A stretch of DNA of 64,000 bases from the NCBI GenBank assembly GCA_024742665.1, contig JANSYA010000001.1, positions 1,068,425-1,132,424 on the forward strand, given 5' to 3'. The notes beneath the pieces are model-generated. The model worked only from the letters and a program-made list of their open reading frames with translations, had not been told where the DNA came from and ran no database searches. The DNA comes from a bacterium. Lineage in GTDB: Bacteria > Spirochaetota > Leptospiria > Leptospirales > Leptonemataceae. Positions 16,691 through 28,011 of the stretch are shown piece by piece. Positions within the stretch are counted from its first letter, which is position 1. Every line of letters starts with the position of its first letter. The position numbers were made by a program, and so were the translations under genes.

Positions 16691-17613
16691 TGATTTTGAC
16701 CGGCCTGTCCGGGCGGTTCGCCGAAGAAAATCAGAGAAGGATACTGTCGCGCGTTCGCGGTGAGCTCTTTCATATCCTGCGAAACCTGGCGCAGATTTTC
16801 GACGGCTTCGGTGACGCCGCCCTGGTTGCCGGCGATCAGCGTATCGAGTCGTCGCGTCGTCCGGCGAATGTCGGTAACGGTCGCGCTGAGCTCGCCCGGA
16901 ATCTTTTTCATCTGGGGGTCTTCAGTGAAAGCCCGCAACGATTCGTTGGTCTTACGCAGCTCGGCGATCAGCCCTTCGGTTTCGCGACTCAGGCGATCTA
17001 CCCGCGCTTCTTCGATCGCGCTGGTCATCACGACGACCAGCCGGTCGATATTGCGAGCGATCTTTTCGACTTCGGCCTGCTGCATCTCTTCGATGAAATC
17101 ATCGACGGCGGAACCGATGCGGGCGAAGGCGCTGGTCGCCGAAGGTATATAAAGGTTTTCGGGATCCCAGGAGATATCGAGGGGCGGATTCTTTTCCGGT
17201 TCGAGATAATCGACTTCCAGAAAGAGCTGACCGGTGATGCCGGCCGCGACCAGGCGTACGCGAAGCCCGCGCGCGATTTCCGAGTTCAGGCGATCGGGCT
17301 GGAATTTCCCTTTGGCCGGCAGGCTCATTTTTACGACGACGTAGCGGCCGAAATTTTTGGGATCGTTTTCGGCGGTCAGCGCGTAGCTGTTCCGCGCGAA
17401 ATCGATCTCTTTGACGATGCCGATCTGTACGCCGCGTTCTTTCACCGGGCTGCCGACGCTGAGGCCCTGGACCGATTCGTCCAGATAGGTTTCGAGATCG
17501 ATCGTATCGCGCATTAAAGCGCCCGCTCCCAGGACCAGAATGCCCGCCACGCCCAGCAGGACGGCGCCCAATACGAAGAGGCCAAGTTTGAAATACGAAG
17601 ATTTTGCGTTCAT
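16687..17613 (-). CDS. MlaD/MCE family lipid-binding protein
   Basis: A 308-residue protein with one N-terminal membrane segment (about residues 8-28), then an MCE domain (about 38-115) marked by Y-L-D-E-S-V-Q-G-L-S-V-G-S-P-V-K and G-V-Q-I-G-I-V. The remainder is a long helical region, as in MlaD/PqiB-type proteins, that likely forms part of a periplasmic channel. It is the substrate-binding part of a phospholipid ABC transporter with the MlaF and MlaE homologues upstream. A gap of 190 bases separates it from the ATPase gene; nothing convincing is coded there. It is translationally coupled to the lipoprotein gene downstream. Confidence 0.9.
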   Translation of the reverse strand: MNAKSSYFKLGLFVLGAVLLGVAGILVLGAGALMRDTIDLETYLDESVQGLSVGSPVKERGVQIGIVKEIDFARNSYALTAENDPKNFGRYVVVKMSLPAKGKFQPDRLNSEIARGLRVRLVAAGITGQLFLEVDYLEPEKNPPLDISWDPENLYIPSATSAFARIGSAVDDFIEEMQQAEVEKIARNIDRLVVVMTSAIEEARVDRLSRETEGLIAELRKTNESLRAFTEDPQMKKIPGELSATVTDIRRTTRRLDTLIAGNQGGVTEAVENLRQVSQDMKELTANARQYPSLIFFGEPPGQAGQNQ

Positions 17614-17803
17614 AGATTGCGGCGGGTCCCGCCTGATTTGACGAAATTCACAGCCGGCCTGTTCTCATAAGAGGCGGTGCTGCTGAAAATCCATCGCCTG
17701 TTTTCAGAGGAGACGGCGACCCGTAGACCCTTATCGCATCGACACGAGTCGCGATCAACTCCGATTTGAAAACCCGCAGCTTCCTCGCGAGACATAAGTC
17801 GAA

Positions 17804-18619
17804 TCATTCGAAGATGTTCGGCAGCGGATCGCGATTGAAAAACTGTCGGACCCAGGGGTTGTCGCTCGTATCGCGCAGGTCCGCGGGGTCTCCTTCGGCG
17901 ACGATGCCTTTCGTGCGTTTGTCGAGCATGATTACCCGGTCGGCGATCGAGAAGATGCTCGGCAATTCGTGCGTTACGACGACGAAAGTGATCTTGAGGT
18001 TGTGGGCCAGGTTTACGATCAGGTGATCCAATTCCGCCGAAGTGATCGGATCCAGACCGGCGGAGGGTTCGTCCAAAAATACAATCGAAGGATCGAGGGC
18101 CATGGCCCGGGCGATGGCCGCGCGCTTTTTCATGCCGCCCGAGAGTTCGTCCGGTTTGCGATCCGCGAAGCTGTCCAGGCCGACCAGTTTGAGTTTCATT
18201 CGCGCGATCAGCTCGATCGCATCGTCCGGCAGATCGGTGAATTCTTTCAGCGGCAAACATACGTTGCCCAGCACCGTAAGATTGCCGAAGAGCGCGCCCA
18301 TTTGATACATCACGCCGAAGCGCCGCAGAATCGCGCGGCGTTCGTCGCCCGTCGCGGATACGATGTCGTCGCCTTCGATTAAGATCCGGCCGGCGATCGG
18401 TTCGATTAAACCGATCATTTGTTTGAGCAGCGTGCTCTTGCCGCAGCCGGAGCCGCCGAGAATTACAAAGACTTCGCCGCGAAAGACGTGAAAGCTTACG
18501 CCGTCCAGAATCACCGTGCTGCCGTAGCCGGCTTTCAAATTGTCGACTTCGATGATGGTCTCCGGCGGCATGCCGGAGGTTACCAGGTGAGATTCTGTTA
18601 GATAATTCGAGTCGGTCAT
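17804..18619 (-). CDS. ABC transporter ATP-binding protein, MlaF type
   Basis: A 271-residue ATPase with Walker A G-G-S-G-C-G-K-S-T, signature L-S-G-G-M-K-K-R, Walker B I-V-F-L-D-E-P-S-A-G-L-D and switch His in V-V-T-H-E. The M-K-K-R-A form of the signature is typical of MlaF/Ttg2A lipid-transport ATPases. It powers the MlaE permease in the inner membrane. The ATG at 18619 has GGAAG five bases before it and is preferred over a TTG four codons upstream. The mlaE-like gene ends about 30 bases upstream, so the genes form an operon. Confidence 0.92.
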   Translation of the reverse strand: MTDSNYLTESHLVTSGMPPETIIEVDNLKAGYGSTVILDGVSFHVFRGEVFVILGGSGCGKSTLLKQMIGLIEPIAGRILIEGDDIVSATGDERRAILRRFGVMYQMGALFGNLTVLGNVCLPLKEFTDLPDDAIELIARMKLKLVGLDSFADRKPDELSGGMKKRAAIARAMALDPSIVFLDEPSAGLDPITSAELDHLIVNLAHNLKITFVVVTHELPSIFSIADRVIMLDKRTKGIVAEGDPADLRDTSDNPWVRQFFNRDPLPNIFE

Positions 18620-18650
18620 GGCGGCTTCCAAATCGTTGCGTTTGCCTGGT

Positions 18651-19883
18651 CTATATATCCAGCAGATAAAAGATCACGGCGAAGATGCCGTCGACGACCG
18701 CGATGGCGATGATGCCGCTGACCACCGCGCGCGTCGTCGATTCGCCAACCGCGCCGGCACCGCTTTTCGTATGCAGTCCCATATAGCAGCCGATGCCCGC
18801 GACCAGCGCGCCGAAGACCGTGGATTTCAAAAGGCCGCTCATCAGGTCGGTCATATCGACGGCCGATAGCACCTGATTATAATAGACGACCAGCGGATAG
18901 CCGAAGGACTTCAGCACCGTAAAACCGCCGATCAATCCAGAGATATTAAAAAACAAAGTCAGCAGCGGCACCATCGCGACCGCCGCGACGATGCGCGGGA
19001 GCACGAGAAATCGCATCGGCTCGACGCCCATCGTGGTCATGGCGTCGATCTCTTCGTTGATTTTCATCGTGCCCAGCTCGGCGGCGAAAGACGAACCGGT
19101 CCGTCCCGCGAGAATGACGGCGGTAATCAGCGGGCCCAGTTCGCGCAGCAGCGAAAGGCCGACTAAGTTCGCGACGAAAATTTCCGCGCCATAAATGCGC
19201 ATAGGAATCGCCGACTGAAAGGCCATGATCAGTCCGAGTAAAAAGCCGATCAGAATAATAATCGGCAGCGCGTTTACGCCGACCTTTTCGGCGACCTGCA
19301 GGGTTTCGCCCCAGCGCAGAGAGAAGGGCTTGAGCAGGGCCCGCAAGGCGTAATAAAAAAATTCGCCCAGGAAAATCGTGCGCTGGCGAAATTTCTCTTC
19401 GAAGATTTCCAGCGTCGCCCGGCCGATGGAATCCGGTAGATTAGAATAAATGACTTCGTGTTTTTCGAGGCGCTCGAAATCGGCCGAGCCGTACATTTCG
19501 ATGAGAGCGTTCAGGTCTTCGCTGGCTCCGATCAATTCGAAGGGCGCATCGCTTTTTCGTTCGCCGGCATCGCTTTGGGTTTCGACGGTGCTTTCGATCC
19601 GGGTCGTCGTTGCCGCCACGTCGGCATTCGGCGGCGTTCCCATTCGGCGCCGGCATTCGGCGATATAGCCGACTCCCGCTCCGTCGCAGTACATCAGCCG
19701 GCTGGCGTCCAGGCGCAGGCGGGCCGGCTTCAGAGTATTCAACAGCCGCAGGGTCTGGCGCCAGGCTCCGCCAACGGATTCCACATTCAACTGCCCCATC
19801 AGGCGCAGGGTCAGCACGCCGTCGATGTGTTCGGATTCGAAGACGAGCTGTCCCGAAGTTTGTTGGCTCTGGTGTGCTGGCAA
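18651..19883 (-). CDS. STAS domain-MlaE permease fusion
   Basis: A 410-residue protein. Residues about 10-110 form a STAS-like domain (G-V-L-T-L-R-L-M-G-Q-L-N, C-D-G-A-G-V-G-Y); residues about 165-410 are the MlaE permease with conserved I-I-L-I-G-F-L-L-G and the loop E-L-G-T-M-K-I-N-E-E-I-D-A. In proteobacteria the STAS partner (MlaB) is a separate protein; here it is fused to the permease, a known alternative. It forms the membrane part of the phospholipid transporter. The start is a TTG at 19883; no ATG is suitably placed. Confidence 0.9.
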   Translation of the reverse strand: MPAHQSQQTSGQLVFESEHIDGVLTLRLMGQLNVESVGGAWRQTLRLLNTLKPARLRLDASRLMYCDGAGVGYIAECRRRMGTPPNADVAATTTRIESTVETQSDAGERKSDAPFELIGASEDLNALIEMYGSADFERLEKHEVIYSNLPDSIGRATLEIFEEKFRQRTIFLGEFFYYALRALLKPFSLRWGETLQVAEKVGVNALPIIILIGFLLGLIMAFQSAIPMRIYGAEIFVANLVGLSLLRELGPLITAVILAGRTGSSFAAELGTMKINEEIDAMTTMGVEPMRFLVLPRIVAAVAMVPLLTLFFNISGLIGGFTVLKSFGYPLVVYYNQVLSAVDMTDLMSGLLKSTVFGALVAGIGCYMGLHTKSGAGAVGESTTRAVVSGIIAIAVVDGIFAVIFYLLDI

Positions 19884-19998
19884 ATCGAATCCCCGCGGCG
19901 GCGAGCTACTGGGAGCGTCGTCGCCGGTGAATGGAGGTTGTGAGCCCTGGCGTTCCGCGTGGCAAGCAATTTCGGTTCGCTATAATGCAGCCGCTGCT

Positions 19999-20781
19999 TC
20001 AGACCGTCGCGGGCGTTCCGTACAGCATCTCGTGCACCCGGGCGCGGGATGCTGGCGTATAACGATCGGCGGTGATGTCGGCGATCAGGCGGCCCTGCTT
20101 TAAGAATACGTAGCGGCTCGCGGTCTCGCGAAAAAAATCTTCGTCGTGGGTGGTGATCAACGCCGCGCCGCCGCGGGCCGCGAAGTCCCGGAGCAATTCG
20201 CGCATGGCCTGAGCGCCTTCACGGTCCAGTCCGGTGAGGGGTTCGTCTAACAGCACCAGATCGGGCTGCGTTAAGAAGACGCGACACAGGCCCAGTCTCT
20301 GCTGCATTCCGCGGGAGTAGGTGCGCACGCGATCGTCGCGTCTCCCGGCGAGTCCGGTGCGAGTCAGCAGCTCGTCGACGCGCTTTCTGTATTCGGATGC
20401 GTCACGCTTGCGGGCAGTGTACCGGCGATCGTTGATGCTCAGAAAGAAGCTCAGATTTTCGGCGGCGGTCATATCCAAAAAGAGACCCGGCTCGTGTCCG
20501 AGAAAGCCGATGCCCGCGAGAAATGCGCGCCGCTCTTCGATCGTGCGAACCGGCCGGTCCTGAAAAAAGATTTCGCCGCCGTCGGGCGGATTGCGCGAAG
20601 TCAAAGCCGAGAGCAGCGTCGACTTGCCCGCGCCGTTCGGTCCGAGCAGGCATACGATTTCCCCCGCGGCCAGATCGAGCTCAACGTCGATCAGAGCGCG
20701 CCGGTAGCCGTAGCGTTTCGTCAGCCCCGCCAGGCGCAGGCCGCCGCCTTCCGGATTCGATAGTCCCTCTTCGGCCTTCAC
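19999..20781 (-). CDS. ccmA: ABC transporter ATP-binding protein, CcmA-like (heme exporter)
   Basis: A 260-residue ATPase with Walker A G-P-N-G-A-G-K-S-T, signature Y-S-R-G-M-Q-Q-R and Walker B L-V-L-L-D-E-P-L-T-G-L-D. The signature and compact size fit CcmA, which drives release of heme-loaded CcmE in cytochrome c maturation. The GTG start lies 6 bases after the stop of the CcmI-like gene, within a set of cytochrome c maturation genes. CcmB and CcmC, its usual membrane partners, are not found downstream; the MlaE gene follows instead. A role with another transporter is therefore possible, but context favours CcmA. Confidence 0.75.
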   Translation of the reverse strand: MKAEEGLSNPEGGGLRLAGLTKRYGYRRALIDVELDLAAGEIVCLLGPNGAGKSTLLSALTSRNPPDGGEIFFQDRPVRTIEERRAFLAGIGFLGHEPGLFLDMTAAENLSFFLSINDRRYTARKRDASEYRKRVDELLTRTGLAGRRDDRVRTYSRGMQQRLGLCRVFLTQPDLVLLDEPLTGLDREGAQAMRELLRDFAARGGAALITTHDEDFFRETASRYVFLKQGRLIADITADRYTPASRARVHEMLYGTPATV

Positions 20782-20787
20782 AAAGCT

Positions 20788-22467
20788 TTAACTCTTACGG
20801 CCGCCCGAAACGAGACGCAGCCCGGAGCCGCCGATCAGCGAAGCGATTAAGAACAGCACGCAGATGCCGGCGATCACCCCGACCGTCGTTTCGAGACCTG
20901 TATTAAAGAGCGGGTTCTCGTCGGACTGCAGCGGATTTTCGACGAAGACGCCGCCGGCCGAGAAATCGTATTTCACGAGCGGCTCAGCGCTGCCCGGCCC
21001 CGGATAGACGACGCGTAGAGCTTCGCCGATATTCGGAATCGTAATCGCTTCGGCTTGCGCGCCTTCAATTTCAGGGCGGGCGTTCGCCGGCTGCCAGAAG
21101 ACGATGCGAAAGTGATGCGGACTACTGGCGAGCGGTCCGGCGCTGCCCGGAGCGTTTTCGCGGGGCGCGCGGGCCGGCGGCAAACCGGAGCGGCCTTCTT
21201 CCTGCGGTAAAGCGTCTGCGAATTGCAAATCGGGCAGCAGATAGTCGATGACCAGCTGCGAATTGCCGGGGCGCACGCCGCGGTCAATGCGATAGCGGTT
21301 TTCTTTGCCTGATACCGCGTCCATCGTCAGAGGAATCGGGACGCGGGTGCTTTCGTGCTGCAAACTCGCACGAATCGCTTCGGCGCCCGGGGGAATATAG
21401 ACATGGTAGCCGCGGGGATCATAGCTGCGCGGCGGCGAACTTTCGTTCGTGATCACCATGTACTGCTGGATGGCCAGGCCGCCCGCTTTGAGTTTCGTTA
21501 CGCGCATGGCGCCGGTGATCTGAACGGAGCTTCGATCGGCGCCGCTCTCGAAGATCGTAATCGCCTGGGGCTTCGAATAAAAATTCGGGGCGGGCGGCAC
21601 CATCGTCGAATAGCGTTCGCCGCGAAAGGTCGCGCGAATCAAATGGGGGGCTTTCGGCCGGGGAATCGGCGCGAAGGCGAAGCGCGGACCGGCGTTCGTT
21701 AAGGTCTGCACAGTTTGCATTACGCCGTCGCCAAGCTGAATCAGTTCGAGGGTTTCGACCGTGGCCGGAGCTCCGCCGCGGGTCCCGTTCGCGATGAGGC
21801 CCTGCAGCACGATTCGATCGCCCGCTCCGCCGGTCTGCTGGCCCGGCGCCTGGGCATGCATCGCGGAGGGCGTTAGAAGCAGCGCGCCGACTGCAAAAGC
21901 GCCGCCCAGAAACAGCAGGAGCGCGCTCGCGCCCGTGCTGGAATTCGCGTCTGAATTCGATCGGGCGTCGCTGACATCGCCGGTCTTTGAGCTGTTTTCG
22001 CCGGCGGGCAGATCCCATTCAATTTGTGCCGGGCGGCCGCACTGAATGCAGCTCGCGTTTTTCAAATCCGGCTCGGCTTCCCGGGAGGCGTGGTTCAGAT
22101 TTCCGCAGTCCGGACAGAACCATCCCAGGCGGTTGCGACGGACGCCCTTCGAACTCGCGGCGGCGCCGCGACTGTTCAGACGTCCCTCGACGGCTTCCAA
22201 TTCGCCGAACAGCGGCTGGGCCATCGCGGCGTATTCAGTCGGAGAGAGCTTCCCGAAATCGCGCTCGATTTGAATATCGCGCAGGTTTTCGAGCAGCACC
22301 CGTCGCCGGATCAGCAGATCGGCGGTGCCGGCCTGTTTGTTGCCGGGGCCGCCGCCCCCGTTCGTAAAAAAGATCAGGGGGTTGGGCACTCCCCGCAGCA
22401 GCGGCCAGAATAGCGATAAAACCGTCGCGATGCACGCGATGCTGAGAACAGTAACTGTGATTGTCAT
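20788..22467 (-). CDS. CcmI-like N-terminus fused to zinc ribbon and large extracytoplasmic domain
   Basis: A 559-residue protein. It starts with a membrane segment (3-22) and a helical stretch at 55-95 (R-R-R-V-L-L-E-N-L-R-D-I-Q-I-E-R-D, G-K-L-S-P-T-E-Y) like the first part of CcmI. A zinc ribbon follows (Cys118, Cys121, Cys140, Cys143), then a membrane segment (about 181-202), a beta-rich domain of some 320 residues, and a C-terminal membrane segment. Only the first part resembles a known cytochrome c maturation protein; the rest I do not recognise. It lies 4 bases after ccmH and 6 before ccmA, so it likely takes the place of CcmI in presenting apocytochrome. Confidence 0.65.
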   Translation of the reverse strand: MTITVTVLSIACIATVLSLFWPLLRGVPNPLIFFTNGGGGPGNKQAGTADLLIRRRVLLENLRDIQIERDFGKLSPTEYAAMAQPLFGELEAVEGRLNSRGAAASSKGVRRNRLGWFCPDCGNLNHASREAEPDLKNASCIQCGRPAQIEWDLPAGENSSKTGDVSDARSNSDANSSTGASALLLFLGGAFAVGALLLTPSAMHAQAPGQQTGGAGDRIVLQGLIANGTRGGAPATVETLELIQLGDGVMQTVQTLTNAGPRFAFAPIPRPKAPHLIRATFRGERYSTMVPPAPNFYSKPQAITIFESGADRSSVQITGAMRVTKLKAGGLAIQQYMVITNESSPPRSYDPRGYHVYIPPGAEAIRASLQHESTRVPIPLTMDAVSGKENRYRIDRGVRPGNSQLVIDYLLPDLQFADALPQEEGRSGLPPARAPRENAPGSAGPLASSPHHFRIVFWQPANARPEIEGAQAEAITIPNIGEALRVVYPGPGSAEPLVKYDFSAGGVFVENPLQSDENPLFNTGLETTVGVIAGICVLFLIASLIGGSGLRLVSGGRKS

Positions 22468-22471
22468 AATG

Positions 22472-23176
22472 TTAACGATCGAGATCGCGCAGTCGCGTTT
22501 CCCATTCCTCGTCGCCTTCGCTGGCGGCCTGCTTCTTGTCTGCGGCGTCTTTGCCGGAATCGTCCCCGGAGTTATTTCTGGAGTTGTCTCTGGAATCGTT
22601 TCCCGGTGATTCTTGCGCCCCCGGCGACGTGGGCCGCTGCTTGCCGCGATTCCGTTTCCACCAGTACGAAAATAACAGCGAAGCGGTGATCGCCGTGAAT
22701 AGTAGAATCGCGATTAAGCCGAAGGGCGACGCGTGAGCCGAGACTCCCGGCCCGTAACCGCGTTCGAGTCCCGTGATGACGTCTTCGCGCCCTTCTTTTA
22801 GATAGCGCTGCACGAGGGGGTATTCGCGAATTTCCGGTCCGAAGCCGGTTTCCATCTTCGCGAGAATTTCTTTCGCCGACATGCCTTCCTGGATTTTGAT
22901 TTCCATGAAGCGTCGAACGGGAATGCCCCAGGGACACTCGACGTGCGGACAGGAGCTCAAAACGAAATGACAGCCGCACTGACAGATCAGGCCGTCGGAG
23001 ACCTCGGTGAATACGCGAATCTGTTCCGGGTCGGTGAGATCCGTATAAACTTCCTGGGCGTGCAGGTGGTGGCCGGAGTCGCCGGGTTCAAGCAGCGGCA
23101 GCACGGTTGGAAATGCCAGCCAGCCGAGGAGCACGAGCAGCGCCGCGTGGGGTAGATAGTGTAGGATTCGTTTCAT
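22472..23176 (-). CDS. ccmH: Cytochrome c maturation protein CcmH, multi-cysteine type
   Basis: A 234-residue protein with an N-terminal signal/anchor, a CcmH domain (about 45-145) and a second membrane segment (about 150-170) before a polar tail. Instead of the proteobacterial L-R-C-x-x-C, the motif is L-I-C-Q-C-G-C-H (Cys65, 67, 69), with further cysteines at 76 and 81. This C-x-C-G-C form is known in several non-proteobacterial phyla. CcmH reduces apocytochrome cysteines before heme attachment by CcmF. It is in line with CcmI-like, ccmA and ccmF genes. Confidence 0.85.
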   Translation of the reverse strand: MKRILHYLPHAALLVLLGWLAFPTVLPLLEPGDSGHHLHAQEVYTDLTDPEQIRVFTEVSDGLICQCGCHFVLSSCPHVECPWGIPVRRFMEIKIQEGMSAKEILAKMETGFGPEIREYPLVQRYLKEGREDVITGLERGYGPGVSAHASPFGLIAILLFTAITASLLFSYWWKRNRGKQRPTSPGAQESPGNDSRDNSRNNSGDDSGKDAADKKQAASEGDEEWETRLRDLDR

Positions 23177-23206
23177 AAATATTTAGAATTTTCGGCGGTC
23201 GTTTTT

Positions 23207-24025
23207 TTAGCGGCCGGCGTTCAGCTTTTCGCCCGGGTCAAAGAATCTGTCGCCGTTTTTGTCGAGATATTGAACTTCGACGCCGTCCCGGAATTCGGTT
23301 TTGCGTTCGGCGAAGCCGTCCTGATCGGCATCTTCCAGGCGCAGTCGCAGATTTCCGTTGCGGTCATACTCATTAATGATTTCGTAAACGCCGTCCGTGT
23401 CGCGGTCGTGAATTACGGTGACAAGTTTCTCCCGGGCGCCGTAATAGAAGATCGAATCGGGAACGCCGTCGCCGTTTGAGTCGCAGTACTTCGCGCTCAT
23501 TAATTTGGTTTCAATCCACCGTTCGATTTCGCAGCCGGTCTTCTCTTCGAAGCGACCGTAGTGAAAGACCGTGCGCCATTCCCCGTCGCCGCTTTCTTCC
23601 GCGATTCGATTGCGATTGCTCATGAAGCCGAGCAAGACCGTCGTGCCGAAAAACAACACGGCGGCGGCCTTCCAGAGCCACGAGCTTTCGCCGCTCGCCC
23701 CGGTGGAGGAACGATTTCTGGCGGTGGAATCATCGTGCTGCGCGCGGGATGTGGATGCGCTGCGTGAATCGCTCGCGAAAGAGGGTCGCGCCGGGATGGA
23801 ATCGACGCCTGGTTCGTCCTGGCCTTCAATAATCCCGCGGGCTTTTTGAAAGTCGTCTTCGGCGACCCACAGCGTTGGCTGCGCTTCGCCGAAGGGGATT
23901 TCGCCGGCCAGGGGATTCAGATCGCCGCCGCGCAGTTCTGAGTTTATGCCGTGCTCGTCCAGTAGAGCCTGGATCGCTCCGGCCTCCGGATAATTCGCGG
24001 CGCTGTAAACTTCAACCATTCGCAT
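23207..24025 (-). CDS. DUF2007 domain, membrane segment and calcium-loop repeats
   Basis: A 272-residue protein. Residues 1-70 match DUF2007, a small domain thought to be signal-related (V-Y-S-A-A-N-Y-P-E-A, W-V-A-E-D-D-F-Q-K-A). A membrane segment spans about 117-135. The part beyond it contains four acidic loops of EF-hand or dockerin type: D-S-N-G-D-G-V-P-D (182), D-R-D-T-D-G-V-Y-E (207), D-A-D-Q-D-G-F-A-E (232) and D-K-N-G-D-R-F-F-D (255). The layout places DUF2007 in the cytoplasm and the loops outside. It lies between ccmF and ccmH with about 30-base gaps, so it belongs to the same transcript. A direct role in cytochrome assembly is not known. Confidence 0.75.
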   Translation of the reverse strand: MRMVEVYSAANYPEAGAIQALLDEHGINSELRGGDLNPLAGEIPFGEAQPTLWVAEDDFQKARGIIEGQDEPGVDSIPARPSFASDSRSASTSRAQHDDSTARNRSSTGASGESSWLWKAAAVLFFGTTVLLGFMSNRNRIAEESGDGEWRTVFHYGRFEEKTGCEIERWIETKLMSAKYCDSNGDGVPDSIFYYGAREKLVTVIHDRDTDGVYEIINEYDRNGNLRLRLEDADQDGFAERKTEFRDGVEVQYLDKNGDRFFDPGEKLNAGR

Positions 24026-24055
24026 ATTAGCAACTTCGACGCCGAAGCGGCCCGC

Positions 24056-26653
<2,598 letters not shown>

Positions 26654-26850
26654 CCAGGCTCCCCCGGCGCACGGCCCTTACAACGAAAAAATATGCCGGC
26701 CGCTTCCGCGATCGGGCGGTCGGAGCCGCCGTCCAGGGCCTGGACGGAAGCCGCGTCCGGAATGTATTGGCGGCTCCCGCTCTTGCGATTCAAAATGACC
26801 ACGCGTTTTTTTCTTGCAAAGACTCGAATGTGATTTGCATCATAGAAAGG

Positions 26851-27927
26851 ATGATGGCTGCCAACTCCTCTTCCGACGATTCCACTGGTGGTGCCGGCGA
26901 CGCCGCTGCAGATGGAGATGATTCGTTTCCGTCGAAGGGGCGCGTTACCGTCGACGGCGCTGAGTCTTCCACGCCCCCGCAGGACATTCTGGTCATCGAC
27001 GACGAGGAGGCCTATCGCCAGCTAATCGGCGCGATCCTTTCGGCGCGCGGCTATCGCATTCACCTGGCCGAGAACTGTCAGCAGGCCCACGAGTTTTTAC
27101 AGAGCCGCACGGAGCTGCCGCCGCTCGTTATCACCGACTGGAATATGCCCGACGGCGAAGGCATCGATCTGGTCCGACGGATCAAGCGCGATCCCCGCTG
27201 GCGTTATTTACCCGTGATCATGTGCACCGGTCGCACGCAGCCTGAAGAGATTCAACGCGGTATCGACGCCGGCGCGTTCTTCTATATTACCAAACCGATC
27301 GACGGTCGGGTCCTGACGACGGCCGTCGCCGCGGCGGTGCGTTCGTACGAACCGATCCTGCGCCATATCGCCGAAGAGGTGCACGACGTATCCGAAGTTC
27401 TGCCGCACATCCAGGAGCTGAGCCTGGAATTTCGCATGGTCGAAGAGGCCATGAACATCGCGCGGTGGACCAGTCGCTTTTTTCCAGACCCAGAGGGCGC
27501 GCGTCTGGGAATTCAGGAGCTGCTGTATAACGCCATCGAACACGGCAATCTCGGCATCAGCTACGAAGAGAAGAGTCGCATGCTGGAAAACGCCGCGGGC
27601 TTTCACAATGAAATTCTGCGGCGCCTGGAGCTCGACGAGTTTCGATCGAAGCAGGTCAAGCTGAGTATTCGGAGTCGCCCTGACTTCGTCGAGTGTTTGA
27701 TTGAGGACGCGGGCGTCGGCTTCGACTTTCGTCAATTCCTGAAGCTGACTCCCGATCGCGCCCTGGACATGCACGGCAAAGGCATCGCCATCGCGAACAA
27801 TATCGTCTTCGACGAGTTGGAATATATCGAACCCGGAAACAAAGTTCGCGCGCGCATCTATCGCGAAAACGCGTCGCGCTCCGGCGACAGCGCCACGCTG
27901 GTCGGCGACGAAGCTACGGCCGTTTGA
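26851..27927 (+). CDS. Response regulator with C-terminal anti-sigma-type ATPase domain
   Basis: A 358-residue protein. The receiver (about 45-165) has the acidic pair in V-I-D-D-E-E, phospho-acceptor Asp96 in I-T-D-W-N-M-P, and Lys148 in I-T-K-P. The C-terminal part (about 215-345) is a GHKL ATPase of RsbW type: N-box E-L-L-Y-N-A-I-E-H-G-N and G-box D-A-G-V-G-F. There is no DHp domain, so it is not a classical kinase. It may phosphorylate or release a STAS partner, as in partner-switching systems. The frame extends upstream to a TTG at 26767, but the ATG pair at 26851/26854 follows AGAAAGG. It lies on the opposite strand within the ccm region. Confidence 0.85.
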   Translation: MMAANSSSDDSTGGAGDAAADGDDSFPSKGRVTVDGAESSTPPQDILVIDDEEAYRQLIGAILSARGYRIHLAENCQQAHEFLQSRTELPPLVITDWNMPDGEGIDLVRRIKRDPRWRYLPVIMCTGRTQPEEIQRGIDAGAFFYITKPIDGRVLTTAVAAAVRSYEPILRHIAEEVHDVSEVLPHIQELSLEFRMVEEAMNIARWTSRFFPDPEGARLGIQELLYNAIEHGNLGISYEEKSRMLENAAGFHNEILRRLELDEFRSKQVKLSIRSRPDFVECLIEDAGVGFDFRQFLKLTPDRALDMHGKGIAIANNIVFDELEYIEPGNKVRARIYRENASRSGDSATLVGDEATAV

Positions 27928-28011
27928 TCGGGTTTCCCTGTTGTGATTCGCGACGCCGCGCGATTCTGTCTCAGGTGCCCTGGATCGTTCGTTCGCGCGG
28001 AAGCGCCGGGC

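Noticed and set aside
17610-17795. 61-codon minus-strand frame between mlaF and mlaD whose stop overlaps the mlaD start (ATGA)
   Set aside because: The overlap looks like coupling, but the residue composition is not protein-like, no ribosome site precedes it, and I recognise no similarity.
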